Shown here one piece after another: positions 26,906 through 35,562 of a stretch of DNA of 64,000 nucleotides. The notes below the pieces were generated by a model that ran no database searches, was not told where the DNA came from, and saw only the letters and a program-made list of their open reading frames with translations. The position numbers were made by a program, and so were the translations under genes. The stretch's first letter is position 1. Each line of letters opens with the position of its first letter. The DNA comes from Jiangella muralis (GTDB taxonomy: Bacteria > Actinomycetota > Actinomycetes > Jiangellales > Jiangellaceae). Where the stretch lies: positions 319,705 through 383,704 of the forward strand of contig NZ_KQ434751.1 of NCBI RefSeq assembly GCF_001270745.1. The letters are read 5' to 3'.

Positions 26906-27819
26906 ACGACCGGCGGGTCGGCCTTCGCCGCCTCGCCGTCCGGGCGGTGGCGCTGCGGCAGCGGCCCGGCCGGATCCGTCCGCCGCACGGGCGTGGGGCG
27001 CCGGGCCGGCTCCGGCGTCGCCGGACGACGCGGCGGCGTGAACAGGTCGTCCGGCTCGTCCTCGTCCGGCTCGTCGTCGTCGCGTGCCCCCAGTTCGACC
27101 GGCGACACCGCGATCACCGTGAACCCGGCCAGCAGCAGCGCGCCCAGGCCGATCGTCAGCGGCACCACGAACTCCCCCGCCGTCGCGCCCGTGACCGCGC
27201 CCGGGTCCGCGGCCAGCTCGGCCGACACGGAAGCCATGCCCGTGTAGTGCATGCTGCTCACCGCGATGCCCATGACCAGCGCGGCGGCCAGGGCGCCCCA
27301 GAGCGAGCGGACGGTGAACGCCAGCCACAGCGCGGCGGTCGCGGCCGCGACGGCGATGGCCAGCGAGGCCACCACCAGCTCCGGCCGGTACTCGATGGCT
27401 CCGTCGATCCGCACCGACGCCATTCCGGTGTAATGCATCGCCGCGACACCGATTCCGGTGCCCAGTCCGCCATAGATCAGGGCGCGATTTCGATCTTTCC
27501 CGTAACCCACCATCAGCACGCCCCCGCCGACGACGAGGAACGCGACGATCAAACTGATCAAGGTGAGCGATACGTTGTAGCGGATCGGACTACCGGAAAC
27601 CCGGAATCCCAGCATTGCGATGAAGTGCAGCGTCCAGATCCCGGCGGCCAGCGACCCGGCCCCAGTGATCAGCCAGTTCCGCTTCGCCATCCCGGTCGCG
27701 TCGCGGGCGCGGACGGTGCACATCAGGCCGATCACGGCCGCGATCACCATGACGGCGTAGCCGATCGCAGGTGTGGTCAGACCATGCGTGAAATGATCGA
27801 CGTGGCTCGTCGACGACAA
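26869..27819 (-). CDS. MHYT-domain integral membrane sensor without output domain
   Basis: The 316-residue protein has seven predicted membrane spans and three MHYT-type motifs (TLHFIAMLGF, AAMHYTGMASVRIDG, SSMHYTGMASVSAE). In this family the Met and His residues are thought to bind copper and sense diatomic gases. Usually MHYT is fused to GGDEF/EAL or kinase domains; here the C-terminal 85 residues are acidic then Pro/Arg-rich and look disordered (DDDEPDEDEPDDLFTPPRRP). The start is TTG 27819 with GGGGGG about 8 bases upstream. Signal partner unknown. Confidence 0.85.
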   Translation of the reverse strand: MSSTSHVDHFTHGLTTPAIGYAVMVIAAVIGLMCTVRARDATGMAKRNWLITGAGSLAAGIWTLHFIAMLGFRVSGSPIRYNVSLTLISLIVAFLVVGGGVLMVGYGKDRNRALIYGGLGTGIGVAAMHYTGMASVRIDGAIEYRPELVVASLAIAVAAATAALWLAFTVRSLWGALAAALVMGIAVSSMHYTGMASVSAELAADPGAVTGATAGEFVVPLTIGLGALLLAGFTVIAVSPVELGARDDDEPDEDEPDDLFTPPRRPATPEPARRPTPVRRTDPAGPLPQRHRPDGEAAKADPPVVQSWLPRPDSRS

Positions 27820-27890
27820 GATTCAGCCCCCCGGATGAATACCCATGTAGTAGCGTCTCGCGGACACCACAAAAGGGAGCATGTGCGATC

Positions 27891-27905
27891 GACGGCACTG
27901 CCGTC
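27891..27905 (-). terminator. Short hairpin downstream of hyuB
   Basis: GACGGC-ACT-GCCGTC forms a six-base stem with a three-base loop about 30 bases past the hyuB stop. It lies in the 114-base gap before the MHYT start. It is short and lacks a T run, so it is only a weak terminator candidate. Confidence 0.3.
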
Positions 27906-27933
27906 AATACCGGGGTTTGTCCGGATTGTCCGG

Positions 27934-29775
27934 TCAGCGGTGGTCGACGGCGGCGGACGTGGCCCCGCCGGCCAGCCGGGCGTAGCCGGGACCGCGGTCG
28001 AAGAACGGCTCATCGCCCGTCCGCGCCGCCCGCAGCGACGCCCGCAACGACGCCGTCGCCGCCTCGTCGGCCGCCGGATCGTCCACGGAACCGGGCCGCA
28101 GCACGACCCCGTAGTCGGCCCGGGCGCCCTCGGCCGACACCTTCCGCCAGCGCACGTCCCGCAGCACCTCGTCGACCGGACGGTCCAGCGGGTCGCCCCA
28201 GCCACCGCCGCCGGTGGTGCGGATCCGGATCACCTCGCCGGCCCGCACCGGCTCCGCGTCGGCCAGCGCGTCCACGTCGCGCTCCCCCGGACCGCCCGGG
28301 TCGATCGTCACCGAGAACGGAAGCCCGGCCCGCCCACCCGCAACCCCCCAGCAGGCCAGGATGGACCGGTCCGCGATCGACATGAAGTGCGCGTCGCGCA
28401 GCATCCGCACGTGCTTCTCGTAGCCGAGTCCGCCGCGGTACCGGCCCGGCCCGCCGGAGTCCAGCGCCAGCCCGAGCCGTTCGACGACGAACGGGAACCG
28501 CGACTCGCTGAACTCGGTCGGCAGATTCCGCGAGTCGGGCACGACGTGGATGGTGTCCTCGCCGTCGGCGTAGTACCGCCCGCCCGACCCGCCGCCCAGC
28601 ACCTCGCGCATGAGGTACGGCCGCCCGTCCAGGTCGTCGCCGTACACGCCGGTGTACCGGATCGTCTCCTGGTCGGCCGGCATCCGCCCGTCCACCGCCT
28701 TCGCCAGCACGCCGGCCAGGACGCCGAGCAGCCGCAGGATGACGAACGTCCGCGCGTTCGTCGGCGCCGGGAAGACGGGGGTCAGCAGGGTGCCGGGCGG
28801 CGGGAAACGCAGCTCGATCAGCGGGACGACGCCCTCGTTGACCTCCAGTTCGGCCATCCGCTCCGGCGAGTCGGCGAGGTTGCGCAGGATCGGCGCCAGC
28901 CATTTCTTCAGGAACGCGCCGTCGGCGTAGTCGCCCGCGTGGTTGATCGGCCCCTTGGCCTGTGGTCCGGTGCCGTTGAAGTCGATGACCAGCCGGTCGT
29001 CCAGCTTGGTGAGGGTGATCCGCTGCGTGTGCAGCTTCGGCTCGTCGACGCCGTCGTGCTCGGCGTAGTCCTCCCAGACGTACGTCCCGGCCGGGATCTT
29101 CGCCAGGATCTCGCGGCGGAACGTCTCCGTCGTCTTGTCCAGGATCGCGTCGAAGCACGCCTCGACGTCGGCCCGGCCGTAGCGCTGGAACAGTTCGGCC
29201 AGCCGGCGGGCGCCCATGAGGCAGGCGGCGCACTCGGCGTCGAGGTCGGCGGCCAGCGACTCGGGCATCCGCGAGTTGCGGGTCATGATCTTCAGCGCCG
29301 CCTCGTTCGGGACGCCCTGGTCCCACAGCTTGATCGGCGGGACCATCAGGCCCTCCTCGAACACGCTGGTGGCGCGCGACGGCATCGAGCCGGGGACGGT
29401 GCCGCCGATGTCGTCGTGGTGCCCGAACGCCTGGACGAACGCGACGACCTCGCCGTCGTGGAACACCGGAGCCGTGACGCACAGGTCCGGCAGGTGGCCG
29501 ATGCCGCCCTCGGAGAGGTACACGTCGTTGTGGAAGAACACGTCGCCCGGCCGCATGGTCTCGATCGGGTAGTCGCGAACCACCGGATTCACCAGCGCCG
29601 AGTACGAGCGGCCGGTCAGCTTGCGCAGCCTCCGGTCGTGGATGCCGGCGCGGTAGTCATGCGCGTCGCGGATCATCGGCGAGCGGGACGTTCGCCCGAT
29701 GGCGGTCTCGACCTCCTTCTCGACCGACGTCAGGTACCCCTCGACGATCTCGACCAGGATCGGGTCGGCGCTCAC
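27934..29775 (-). CDS. hyuB: Hydantoinase B / oxoprolinase family subunit
   Basis: The 613-residue protein starts at GTG 29775 (SADPILVEIVEGYLTSVEKE) and shows HyuB-family landmarks: RPGDVFFHNDVYLSEGGIGH, AFGHHDDIGGTVPGSM, LVIDFNGTGPQAKGPINHAG and GGGSGGRYYADGEDT. HyuB pairs with HyuA in ATP-dependent hydantoinases, 5-oxoprolinases and the acetophenone/acetone carboxylase family. Domain content alone does not fix the substrate. The open frame extends upstream into hyuA, but the GTGA overlap gives the start. Confidence 0.88.
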   Translation of the reverse strand: MSADPILVEIVEGYLTSVEKEVETAIGRTSRSPMIRDAHDYRAGIHDRRLRKLTGRSYSALVNPVVRDYPIETMRPGDVFFHNDVYLSEGGIGHLPDLCVTAPVFHDGEVVAFVQAFGHHDDIGGTVPGSMPSRATSVFEEGLMVPPIKLWDQGVPNEAALKIMTRNSRMPESLAADLDAECAACLMGARRLAELFQRYGRADVEACFDAILDKTTETFRREILAKIPAGTYVWEDYAEHDGVDEPKLHTQRITLTKLDDRLVIDFNGTGPQAKGPINHAGDYADGAFLKKWLAPILRNLADSPERMAELEVNEGVVPLIELRFPPPGTLLTPVFPAPTNARTFVILRLLGVLAGVLAKAVDGRMPADQETIRYTGVYGDDLDGRPYLMREVLGGGSGGRYYADGEDTIHVVPDSRNLPTEFSESRFPFVVERLGLALDSGGPGRYRGGLGYEKHVRMLRDAHFMSIADRSILACWGVAGGRAGLPFSVTIDPGGPGERDVDALADAEPVRAGEVIRIRTTGGGGWGDPLDRPVDEVLRDVRWRKVSAEGARADYGVVLRPGSVDDPAADEAATASLRASLRAARTGDEPFFDRGPGYARLAGGATSAAVDHR

Positions 29776-31832
29776 GCCACCACCTCGCGAGTGATCAGCA
29801 GGTTCGCGTGGTCGTCGACGACGGCGCGGAAGCCCGGGTGGACCGGGACGGTGGAGCCGAACTCCTCGACGACGGCCGGCCCGGTGACGGTGTCGCCGGC
29901 GCCCAGCGCGGCGCGGTCGTAGATCGGGGCGTCGGCCCAGCCGGCGCCGAAGTCGACGCGTCTCGTCGTGCGCGGGGTGGCGCCGGTGCCGGGCGGCGCC
30001 GTCCGCAGCGCCGGCCGCGCGATCGGCCCCACCCCGGTGACCCGCAGGTTCACCCACTCGACCTCCTGGCGGGCGTCGCCGGCGAAGTCGTAGCCGTAGA
30101 GCCGCCGGTGGGCGGCGTGGAAAGCCGCGGCGACGGTGTCCGCGAGCGCCGCCGTCACCGGCCCGTCCGGCACGTCGACCCGCACCTCGTACGCCTGGCC
30201 GAAGTAGCGCAGGTCGGCCGTGCGGACGAACCGCCGGGCCGGCTCCGGGAAGCCCTCGCGCTCCAGGGCCGCGGACGCCTCCGCGGTGAGGTCGTCGAAC
30301 GTCTTCGCGACGGCGCCGGGGTCGAGCACGGCGTGCCGGGCGACCGCCGTGCGCACGTAGTCGTTGCGCACGTCGACGGTGAGCAGCCCGTACGCGGACA
30401 GGTTGCCGGGGTCGGGCGGCACCAGCACGCCGGCCAGCCCGAGCACGTCCACCAGCCGGCAGGCCAGCAGCGACCCGGACCCGCCGAAGCTGACCAGGTG
30501 GAAGTCGCGGACGTCCAGCCCGCGGGTGACGGTGACCTGGCGCAGCGCGTTGGCCTGGTTCCACGCGGAGATCTCCAGGATCCCCTCGGCGCAGCGTTCG
30601 GCGCTCAGCCCGAGGGACGCCGCCAGCGCCGCGATGCCGTCCCGCGCGGCCGTCACGTCCAGCGGGATCTCGCCGCCGAGCAGGTGCGGCGGGATGCGGC
30701 CGAGCAGCAGGTGCGCGTCGGTGACGGTCGGCTCGGCGCCGCCGCTGCCGTAGCAGAGCGGGCCCGGGTCGGCGCCGGCCGAGCGCGGCCCGACCTTCAG
30801 CGTCCCCTCCGGGCTAAGCCAGGCGACCGACCCGCCGCCGGCGCCGACGGTGACGACGTCGATCATCGGGATCTTGCTCGGGTAGGCGCCGACGCTGCCC
30901 TCGGTCGTCAGCGCCGGGTGCCCGTCGACGACCACCGCGACGTCGGTGGAGGTGCCGCCGCCGTCCAGGGTGAGGACGCTGCCGAACCCGGCCGCCTCGG
31001 CGACGACCGCGGCGCCCAGCGCGCCGGCCGCCGGGCCGGACAAGACCGTCGAGATCGGCTGCCGGGCCACCTCGTCGGCCGACAGCACGCCGCCGTTGGA
31101 CTTCATCACGTAGAACGGGACGTCCGCGGCGATCTCGGCGAGCCGGGCCGCGATGGCGCCGACGTAGCGGGCGATGCTCGGCTTCACCGCGGCGTCGACC
31201 AGGGTCGTCACGCTGCGCTCGTACTCGCGGTACTCCCGCAGCACCTCGGCGGAGATGGACACGACGGCGTCAGGGTGCTCCCGCGCGAGCACGTCGCGCA
31301 TGCGCAGCTCGTGCTCCGGGTTGGCGTAGGAGTGCAGGAAGCAGACGCCGATGGTGGTGATGCCGCGGTCGCGGAAGAACCGGGCGGCGGCGACCGCCTC
31401 GTCCGCGTCGAACGGCCGGAGCTCGCTGCCGTCGTAGGCCAGCCGCCCGCCGACGGTGCGGACGAGATCGGCCGGGACGATGCGCGGCGGCTTCACCCAG
31501 AAATAGCTGTTGCCGTAACCGTCCGGCACCGACTGCCGGGCGATCTCCAGCACGTGCGCGTACCCCTCGGTCGTGACGAACCCGAGGTCGCCGACCTTCC
31601 CCTCCAGCAGCCGGTTGGTCGCGACGGTGGTGCCGTGCACGACGGCGGCGACGTCCTGGCCGCGGGCGTCGAGCAGCGCCAGGATCTTGCGCACGCCGGT
31701 CATGAACCCCTCGGCGGGGTCGGTCGGCGTCGACGGCGTCTTCGTGCTCGCCTGCCGGCCGGTCTCCTCGTCGACGGCGACGACGTCGGTGAAGGTGCCG
31801 CCGGTGTCGATGCCGATACGGATCAGGGGCAT
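29772..31832 (-). CDS. hyuA: Hydantoinase A / oxoprolinase family subunit (ATP-binding)
   Basis: The 686-residue subunit has the ASKHA-type ATP sites: IRIGIDTGGTFTDVVAVDEE at the N-terminus and VLTLDGGGTSTDVAVVVDG in the centre, with AVVHGTTVATNRLLEGKVGD between. It phosphorylates the amide or ketone substrate for cleavage or carboxylation with HyuB. ATG 31832 overlaps the upstream ArsR-type regulator by 10 bases, so the three genes form one transcription unit regulated at the operator near 32892. Confidence 0.9.
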   Translation of the reverse strand: MPLIRIGIDTGGTFTDVVAVDEETGRQASTKTPSTPTDPAEGFMTGVRKILALLDARGQDVAAVVHGTTVATNRLLEGKVGDLGFVTTEGYAHVLEIARQSVPDGYGNSYFWVKPPRIVPADLVRTVGGRLAYDGSELRPFDADEAVAAARFFRDRGITTIGVCFLHSYANPEHELRMRDVLAREHPDAVVSISAEVLREYREYERSVTTLVDAAVKPSIARYVGAIAARLAEIAADVPFYVMKSNGGVLSADEVARQPISTVLSGPAAGALGAAVVAEAAGFGSVLTLDGGGTSTDVAVVVDGHPALTTEGSVGAYPSKIPMIDVVTVGAGGGSVAWLSPEGTLKVGPRSAGADPGPLCYGSGGAEPTVTDAHLLLGRIPPHLLGGEIPLDVTAARDGIAALAASLGLSAERCAEGILEISAWNQANALRQVTVTRGLDVRDFHLVSFGGSGSLLACRLVDVLGLAGVLVPPDPGNLSAYGLLTVDVRNDYVRTAVARHAVLDPGAVAKTFDDLTAEASAALEREGFPEPARRFVRTADLRYFGQAYEVRVDVPDGPVTAALADTVAAAFHAAHRRLYGYDFAGDARQEVEWVNLRVTGVGPIARPALRTAPPGTGATPRTTRRVDFGAGWADAPIYDRAALGAGDTVTGPAVVEEFGSTVPVHPGFRAVVDDHANLLITREVVA

Positions 31833-32881
31833 GCGGTCGATTCAACCGGCGGCTCGCCTGGCCCGGCGTCGGCAACTGGTGCCAACGGATCGGCGCCGGC
31901 CTCGTGGAGGGCCGCCCCCAGCGCCGTCAGCCGGTACAGCACCGACCGGCCGTGCCGCTCGCCGGCGACCAGACCGTTCTCGCGCAGCACCCGCAGGTGC
32001 TGGCCCACGGCGCTGGGCGTGACGCCGAGGCCGCGGGCGAGGTCGGTGGTCGACGCGGGCGAGCGCAGCGCGTCGAGGAGGTCGGCGCGGGCCCGGCCGA
32101 GCAGCCGGACGGCGGCGCCGGACGGCCGCGCGCCGAGCCGCACGCTCCACAGCGCACCGACGCCGCGGGCCGGGTAGCGCACCGTCGTCTGGGTCGACGT
32201 CCGCCGCTTGATCAGCACGTACGCCGACCCCAGCGCGACCGGCATCAGCACCAGGCCGCCCGGCCCGCGGTCGACCGCGTAGTCCTCGCGCCAGCGGTCG
32301 CCGCCGAGGCGCAGCCGGCCGTCGCGCCAGCTCAGGTCGGGGTGCAGGCCGGCGAAGAGTGCGGCCGCTCCCCCGCGGGCCAGCTTCCGGGCGCGGTACG
32401 CGACGTCGGCCTCGAGGACGGCGTGCAGGCGCGGCCAGTGCGGCGCGATCAGGCGGTCGTGGGCGGCGCGCAACTCGGCGGCCAGCTCGGCCAGCCCCTG
32501 CTCCGGCCGCGCGGCGAGGCCCGCGAGAGCCGCCGGCGGCGTCTCCCCGAACCGCCGCCGCAGGTTGGCTCGCACGTTCTCCGGCGGCGTGCGGCACAGC
32601 GCCGCGAAGTCGTCGTCGATGCCGCCGCCGGGTCCGGCCGGCGCCGGAACCAGGAACTCCGGCCAGCCCGGCCCGGCGCCGAACAGCAGCGGCCAGGTCA
32701 GCGGCAGCGCCAGCGGCCGGCCGGCCAGCTCGGCGCGGGCCCAGCGCAGCCAGCGCTCGTGCACGGCCTGGCGGTCGTGCCCGGCCAGCTGCTGCAGCGC
32801 GGCCACCGTCTCGGACAGCGCCGACACCGCGAACCGGGTGTCGGCCAACTCGTCCACGCCCAGCTCGACGGTCAGCGCCAT
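31823..32881 (-). CDS. ArsR-family regulator with large N-terminal domain (DUF5937-like)
   Basis: The 352-residue regulator has a long N-terminal effector-like domain (about 1-240; MALTVELGVDELADTRFAVS) and a C-terminal ArsR winged helix (LLDALRSPASTTDLARGLGV, SAVGQHLRVLRENGLVAGER, HGRSVLYRLT). It is the first gene of an operon with hyuA and hyuB and diverges from an MFS gene; a perfect inverted repeat lies 11 bases upstream of its ATG 32881. It probably represses both units. An earlier in-frame start at 32905 would place the operator inside the gene. Confidence 0.85.
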   Translation of the reverse strand: MALTVELGVDELADTRFAVSALSETVAALQQLAGHDRQAVHERWLRWARAELAGRPLALPLTWPLLFGAGPGWPEFLVPAPAGPGGGIDDDFAALCRTPPENVRANLRRRFGETPPAALAGLAARPEQGLAELAAELRAAHDRLIAPHWPRLHAVLEADVAYRARKLARGGAAALFAGLHPDLSWRDGRLRLGGDRWREDYAVDRGPGGLVLMPVALGSAYVLIKRRTSTQTTVRYPARGVGALWSVRLGARPSGAAVRLLGRARADLLDALRSPASTTDLARGLGVTPSAVGQHLRVLRENGLVAGERHGRSVLYRLTALGAALHEAGADPLAPVADAGPGEPPVESTACP

Positions 32882-32891
32882 GCGTCCCAGT

Positions 32892-32910
32892 ATGTAGCGG
32901 AGCACTACAT
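32892..32910. promoter_or_regulatory. ArsR operator candidate between the ArsR-hyuAB operon and the MFS gene
   Basis: ATGTAG (32892-32897) and CTACAT (32905-32910) are perfect inverted arms with a 7-base spacer. The site sits in the 68-base divergent gap, where ArsR-type repressors usually bind. It could control both directions. Confidence 0.65.
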
Positions 32911-32949
32911 GGTGCGCGGTGACCGCCGGCCACCGCGACGATCACCGTC

Positions 32950-34152
32950 GTGTCCCGCTACCGCCGCTTCGCCGCCGCCACCAGCCTCACCACGGCCGGC
33001 GACGGCGTGTTCGCGGCGGCCGTGCCGCTGCTGGCCGCGACGCTGACCCGCGACCCGCGGCTGGTCTCCGTCGTCGCCGCGGCCAGCTACCTGCCGTGGC
33101 TGCTGTTCTCGCTGCCCGCCGGCGCCCTGGTCGACCGGCACGACCGGGCCGCGCTGCTGTCGTGCGGGGTCGCGGCGCAGGCGGCGCTCGCGGCGGTGGC
33201 GGGCGGGCTGGCGGCGACCGGCCGGCTGGGCGTGGCCGGGCTGACGGCGCTGGCGTTCGGGCTGGGCGCCTGCCAGGTCGTGGCCGGGACGGCGGCGCAG
33301 GCGCTGCTGCCGTCGCTGGTGCCGCCGGAACGGCTGCCGGCGGCCAACGGCTACCAGCAGACCATCGCCGTCGTCGGGCAGCAGTTCGCCGGGCCGCCGC
33401 TGGGCAGCCTGCTGTTCGCCGTCGCCGCCGGGCTGCCATTCGGTGCCGACGCGGTGCTGCTGACGGTGGCGGCCGCGCTGCTGGCGACGCTGCGGCAGGC
33501 GCCCGCGAACGGCCGGGCAGAGCCGCGGCGCGCGCCGTCGTCGCTGCGCACGGAGATCGCCGCCGGGCTGCGCTGGCTGGCGGCGCACCGGCTGCTGCGG
33601 ACGCTGACGCTGCTGGCCGCCGTCAACACCTTCTGCTTCCAGCTCGCCAGCGCCACGCTGGTGCTGCTGGCGACGTCCGAGCTGGGGATGTCGGCGCGCG
33701 GGTTCGGCCTGCTGCTGGCGACGGCGGCGGCCGGGTCGCTGGCCGGCGGGGTGGCCGGGCCGTGGCTGCTGCGCCGGCTCGGCGACCGGGCCGTCCTGCT
33801 CGCCGCGCTCGCCGTCAACGCCGTCACCGTGGCCGCGATCGGGCTCGCGCCCAACGTCGTCGTGCTCGGGTCGCTGCTGGCGGCCGTCGGGCTGGGCGTC
33901 ACCCTCTGGAACCTGGTCAGCATCGGGCTGCGGCAGCGGCTGGCGCCGCCGAACCTGCTCGGCCGCGTCATGAGCGTGCACCGCCTGGTCGGCTGGGGGC
34001 TGATCCCCGCGGGCGCCCTGCTCGGCGGCGTCGTCGCGCACGAGTTCGGGCTGCGGGCGCCGTACCCGCTGGCCGGCGCGATCCGGGCGGCCGCGCTGCT
34101 GGTGGCGCTGCCCGTGCTGATCAGTGCCTTCCGGGACGAGGACGGCCCTTGA
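32950..34152 (+). CDS. MFS transporter (EntS-like, 12 spans)
   Basis: The 400-residue membrane protein has about twelve hydrophobic spans and the MFS motif-A loop GALVDRHDRAALLS between spans 2 and 3, with TSLTTAGDGVFAAAVPLLAA at the start. It fits the MFS_3/EntS group of small-molecule exporters. It begins at GTG 32950 and diverges from the ArsR-hyuAB operon across a shared inverted repeat, so co-regulation by the ArsR protein is likely. Its substrate is unknown. Confidence 0.85.
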   Translation: MSRYRRFAAATSLTTAGDGVFAAAVPLLAATLTRDPRLVSVVAAASYLPWLLFSLPAGALVDRHDRAALLSCGVAAQAALAAVAGGLAATGRLGVAGLTALAFGLGACQVVAGTAAQALLPSLVPPERLPAANGYQQTIAVVGQQFAGPPLGSLLFAVAAGLPFGADAVLLTVAAALLATLRQAPANGRAEPRRAPSSLRTEIAAGLRWLAAHRLLRTLTLLAAVNTFCFQLASATLVLLATSELGMSARGFGLLLATAAAGSLAGGVAGPWLLRRLGDRAVLLAALAVNAVTVAAIGLAPNVVVLGSLLAAVGLGVTLWNLVSIGLRQRLAPPNLLGRVMSVHRLVGWGLIPAGALLGGVVAHEFGLRAPYPLAGAIRAAALLVALPVLISAFRDEDGP

Positions 34153-34259
34153 CGACGTCTTCGGGGCGGAGGATGCTCGACAGCAGTGGAGTCGATCAAC
34201 GGGGGTGTCGGCTCGCACGTCCGCGGTGTGGGTTCTCTGCCCTTTGGGGGGAGTTGACC

Positions 34260-35141
34260 ATGCCTGTGAGCGCCTTCGATCTCGTCGCCGGTGTCGCGCT
34301 GGCGGGAGTCGGTATCCAGACGCGCATCAACCGGCACCGGGCCGCATTGGGGCATCTGCCGGTCTTCGTGGACGCCAGGCTGTCCGAGGCGGCCAATCGC
34401 CATACGTCCGACATGGCGGCGAATCCCTGGGTCTACAAGACACCCAACCGGGACGCGCACCTCAGCTCGGACAACCAGACCACCTCGCAGCGACGCATCA
34501 CCGACGCGGCCGCGGCCGGCGGCTGGGCGCCCGAGAACGGGCGTACCGGCGAGATCCTCTACTGGGGCGGCGCCAACCTCAACGGTGACGCGCCGGTCAA
34601 CTGGTGGATCAACGTCAGCGCACCACACCGCGAGCGCATCGAGGATCCCGACTACACCCACATGGGGTTCTCCGCCAGCCACAACGGCGGTGCCGACGAG
34701 TGGGTGTACGCCGTGACGTTCGCGCGGGCACCGGCTCGGGCGCTGGTGGCCAAGCACAGCGACAAGGTCATCGACATCACCGGCATCTCCACGGCCAGCG
34801 GCGCACCCGCGCAGCAGTGGACGTCGTGGGGCGGCTGGAACCAGCTCTGGTCCATGGATCCCGTCGGCGGCGGGTACGTGCGCCTCCGGGCGAAGCACAG
34901 CGGCAAAGTGCTCGACGTCGCGGGCGTGTCGACGGCCAACGGAGCCCGGGTCATCCAGTGGGACTGGTGGGGCGGCGACAACCAGCGATTCCTGCCCGAG
35001 GTGTACGGCATCGGCGAACTGAAGCTGACCGCCAAACACAGCGGGAAGGTCATCGAGGTGGCGGGCTCCTCCGAGGCCGACGGCGCCGCCATCCAGCAAT
35101 GGGACTGGTGGGGCGGCGCGAATCAGCGGTGGAAGTACTGA
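34260..35141 (+). CDS. CAP/SCP-domain protein with three ricin-type lectin repeats
   Basis: The 293-residue protein has an N-terminal CAP (SCP/PR-1) domain (about 10-155: INRHRAALGHLPVFVDARLS, EANRHTSDMAANP-like helix, HMGFSASHNGG) and a C-terminal lectin of three similar units (about 160-293). Each unit is of the form AKHSGKVLDVAGVSTANGA followed by QWDWWGGDNQRF-like QxW ends. CAP-lectin proteins are usually secreted, yet the N-terminus MPVSAFDLVAGVALAGVGIQ has no basic region and only a weak hydrophobic run, so a standard signal peptide is not evident. ATG 34260 has GGGGAG upstream. The next gene follows after 32 bases. Confidence 0.8.
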   Translation: MPVSAFDLVAGVALAGVGIQTRINRHRAALGHLPVFVDARLSEAANRHTSDMAANPWVYKTPNRDAHLSSDNQTTSQRRITDAAAAGGWAPENGRTGEILYWGGANLNGDAPVNWWINVSAPHRERIEDPDYTHMGFSASHNGGADEWVYAVTFARAPARALVAKHSDKVIDITGISTASGAPAQQWTSWGGWNQLWSMDPVGGGYVRLRAKHSGKVLDVAGVSTANGARVIQWDWWGGDNQRFLPEVYGIGELKLTAKHSGKVIEVAGSSEADGAAIQQWDWWGGANQRWKY

Positions 35142-35173
35142 ACGGCGCCCGCACGTCAAGAGGAGGCGGCTCG

Positions 35174-35551
35174 ATGGAGATGCCGGGGATCAACCGACCC
35201 GAATACCTGCTGGACGGATTCGCCACGCCGCTCGTGGACACCGGCGACCGGCAGAACTGGCCCGAAGGGCTCGACGCCGAGGAGCGTGACCTGGCCGACC
35301 GGATGGTCCGCCTGGCTGAGCTCATGGTCGCGGACACGCGTGCCGACGACCCCGCCGTATTGGACGAGGTGGAGTGGTATCACGAGGCTGCGGCAAGGTA
35401 TGGGCTCACGACGGCCGAGTTGTTCATCTGCCTCGGACAGCTCTGCGCCGACGACGAGCCGGTCCGGCGACTGTTCGACCAGGTCAGTCCCGGCCTGGCG
35501 GCCTACCAGCGCAATGCCGTGGCGGCCTACGCCCGGACGAGAATGGCCTGA
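35174..35551 (+). CDS. Stand-alone TipAS-like antibiotic-recognition domain protein
   Basis: The 125-residue helical protein ends EVEWYHEAAARYGLTTAELF, ICLGQLCADDEPVRRLFDQV and SPGLAAYQRNAVAAYA. This resembles the second half of the TipAS/AlbA domain (WY...MYxxLGxxYxxDPRFxxxYDxxAPGLAxYxRDAI). That domain binds thiopeptides or albicidin in MerR-type TipAL proteins, but here there is no helix-turn-helix part, so it could act as a drug-binding buffer. ATG 35174 follows GAGGAGG. The similarity is moderate and was judged by eye. Confidence 0.55.
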   Translation: MEMPGINRPEYLLDGFATPLVDTGDRQNWPEGLDAEERDLADRMVRLAELMVADTRADDPAVLDEVEWYHEAAARYGLTTAELFICLGQLCADDEPVRRLFDQVSPGLAAYQRNAVAAYARTRMA

Positions 35552-35562
35552 CCGCCCGGCCG

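Noticed and set aside
26623-29922. A 1099-codon open frame on the plus strand opposite hyuB
   Set aside because: It reads as Arg/Gly/Asp-rich nonsense without domains, while the minus strand encodes a full HyuB. High GC leaves such long antisense frames open by chance.
29776-30564. Extension of hyuB upstream into hyuA in another frame
   Set aside because: The added 260 residues have no family similarity and overlap a well-conserved HyuA; the GTGA overlap at 29775 is the natural start.
31823-32905. Upstream start at 32905 for the ArsR-type regulator
   Set aside because: It would put part of the inverted repeat 32892-32910 inside the coding region; MALTVELG from ATG 32881 begins the conserved domain.
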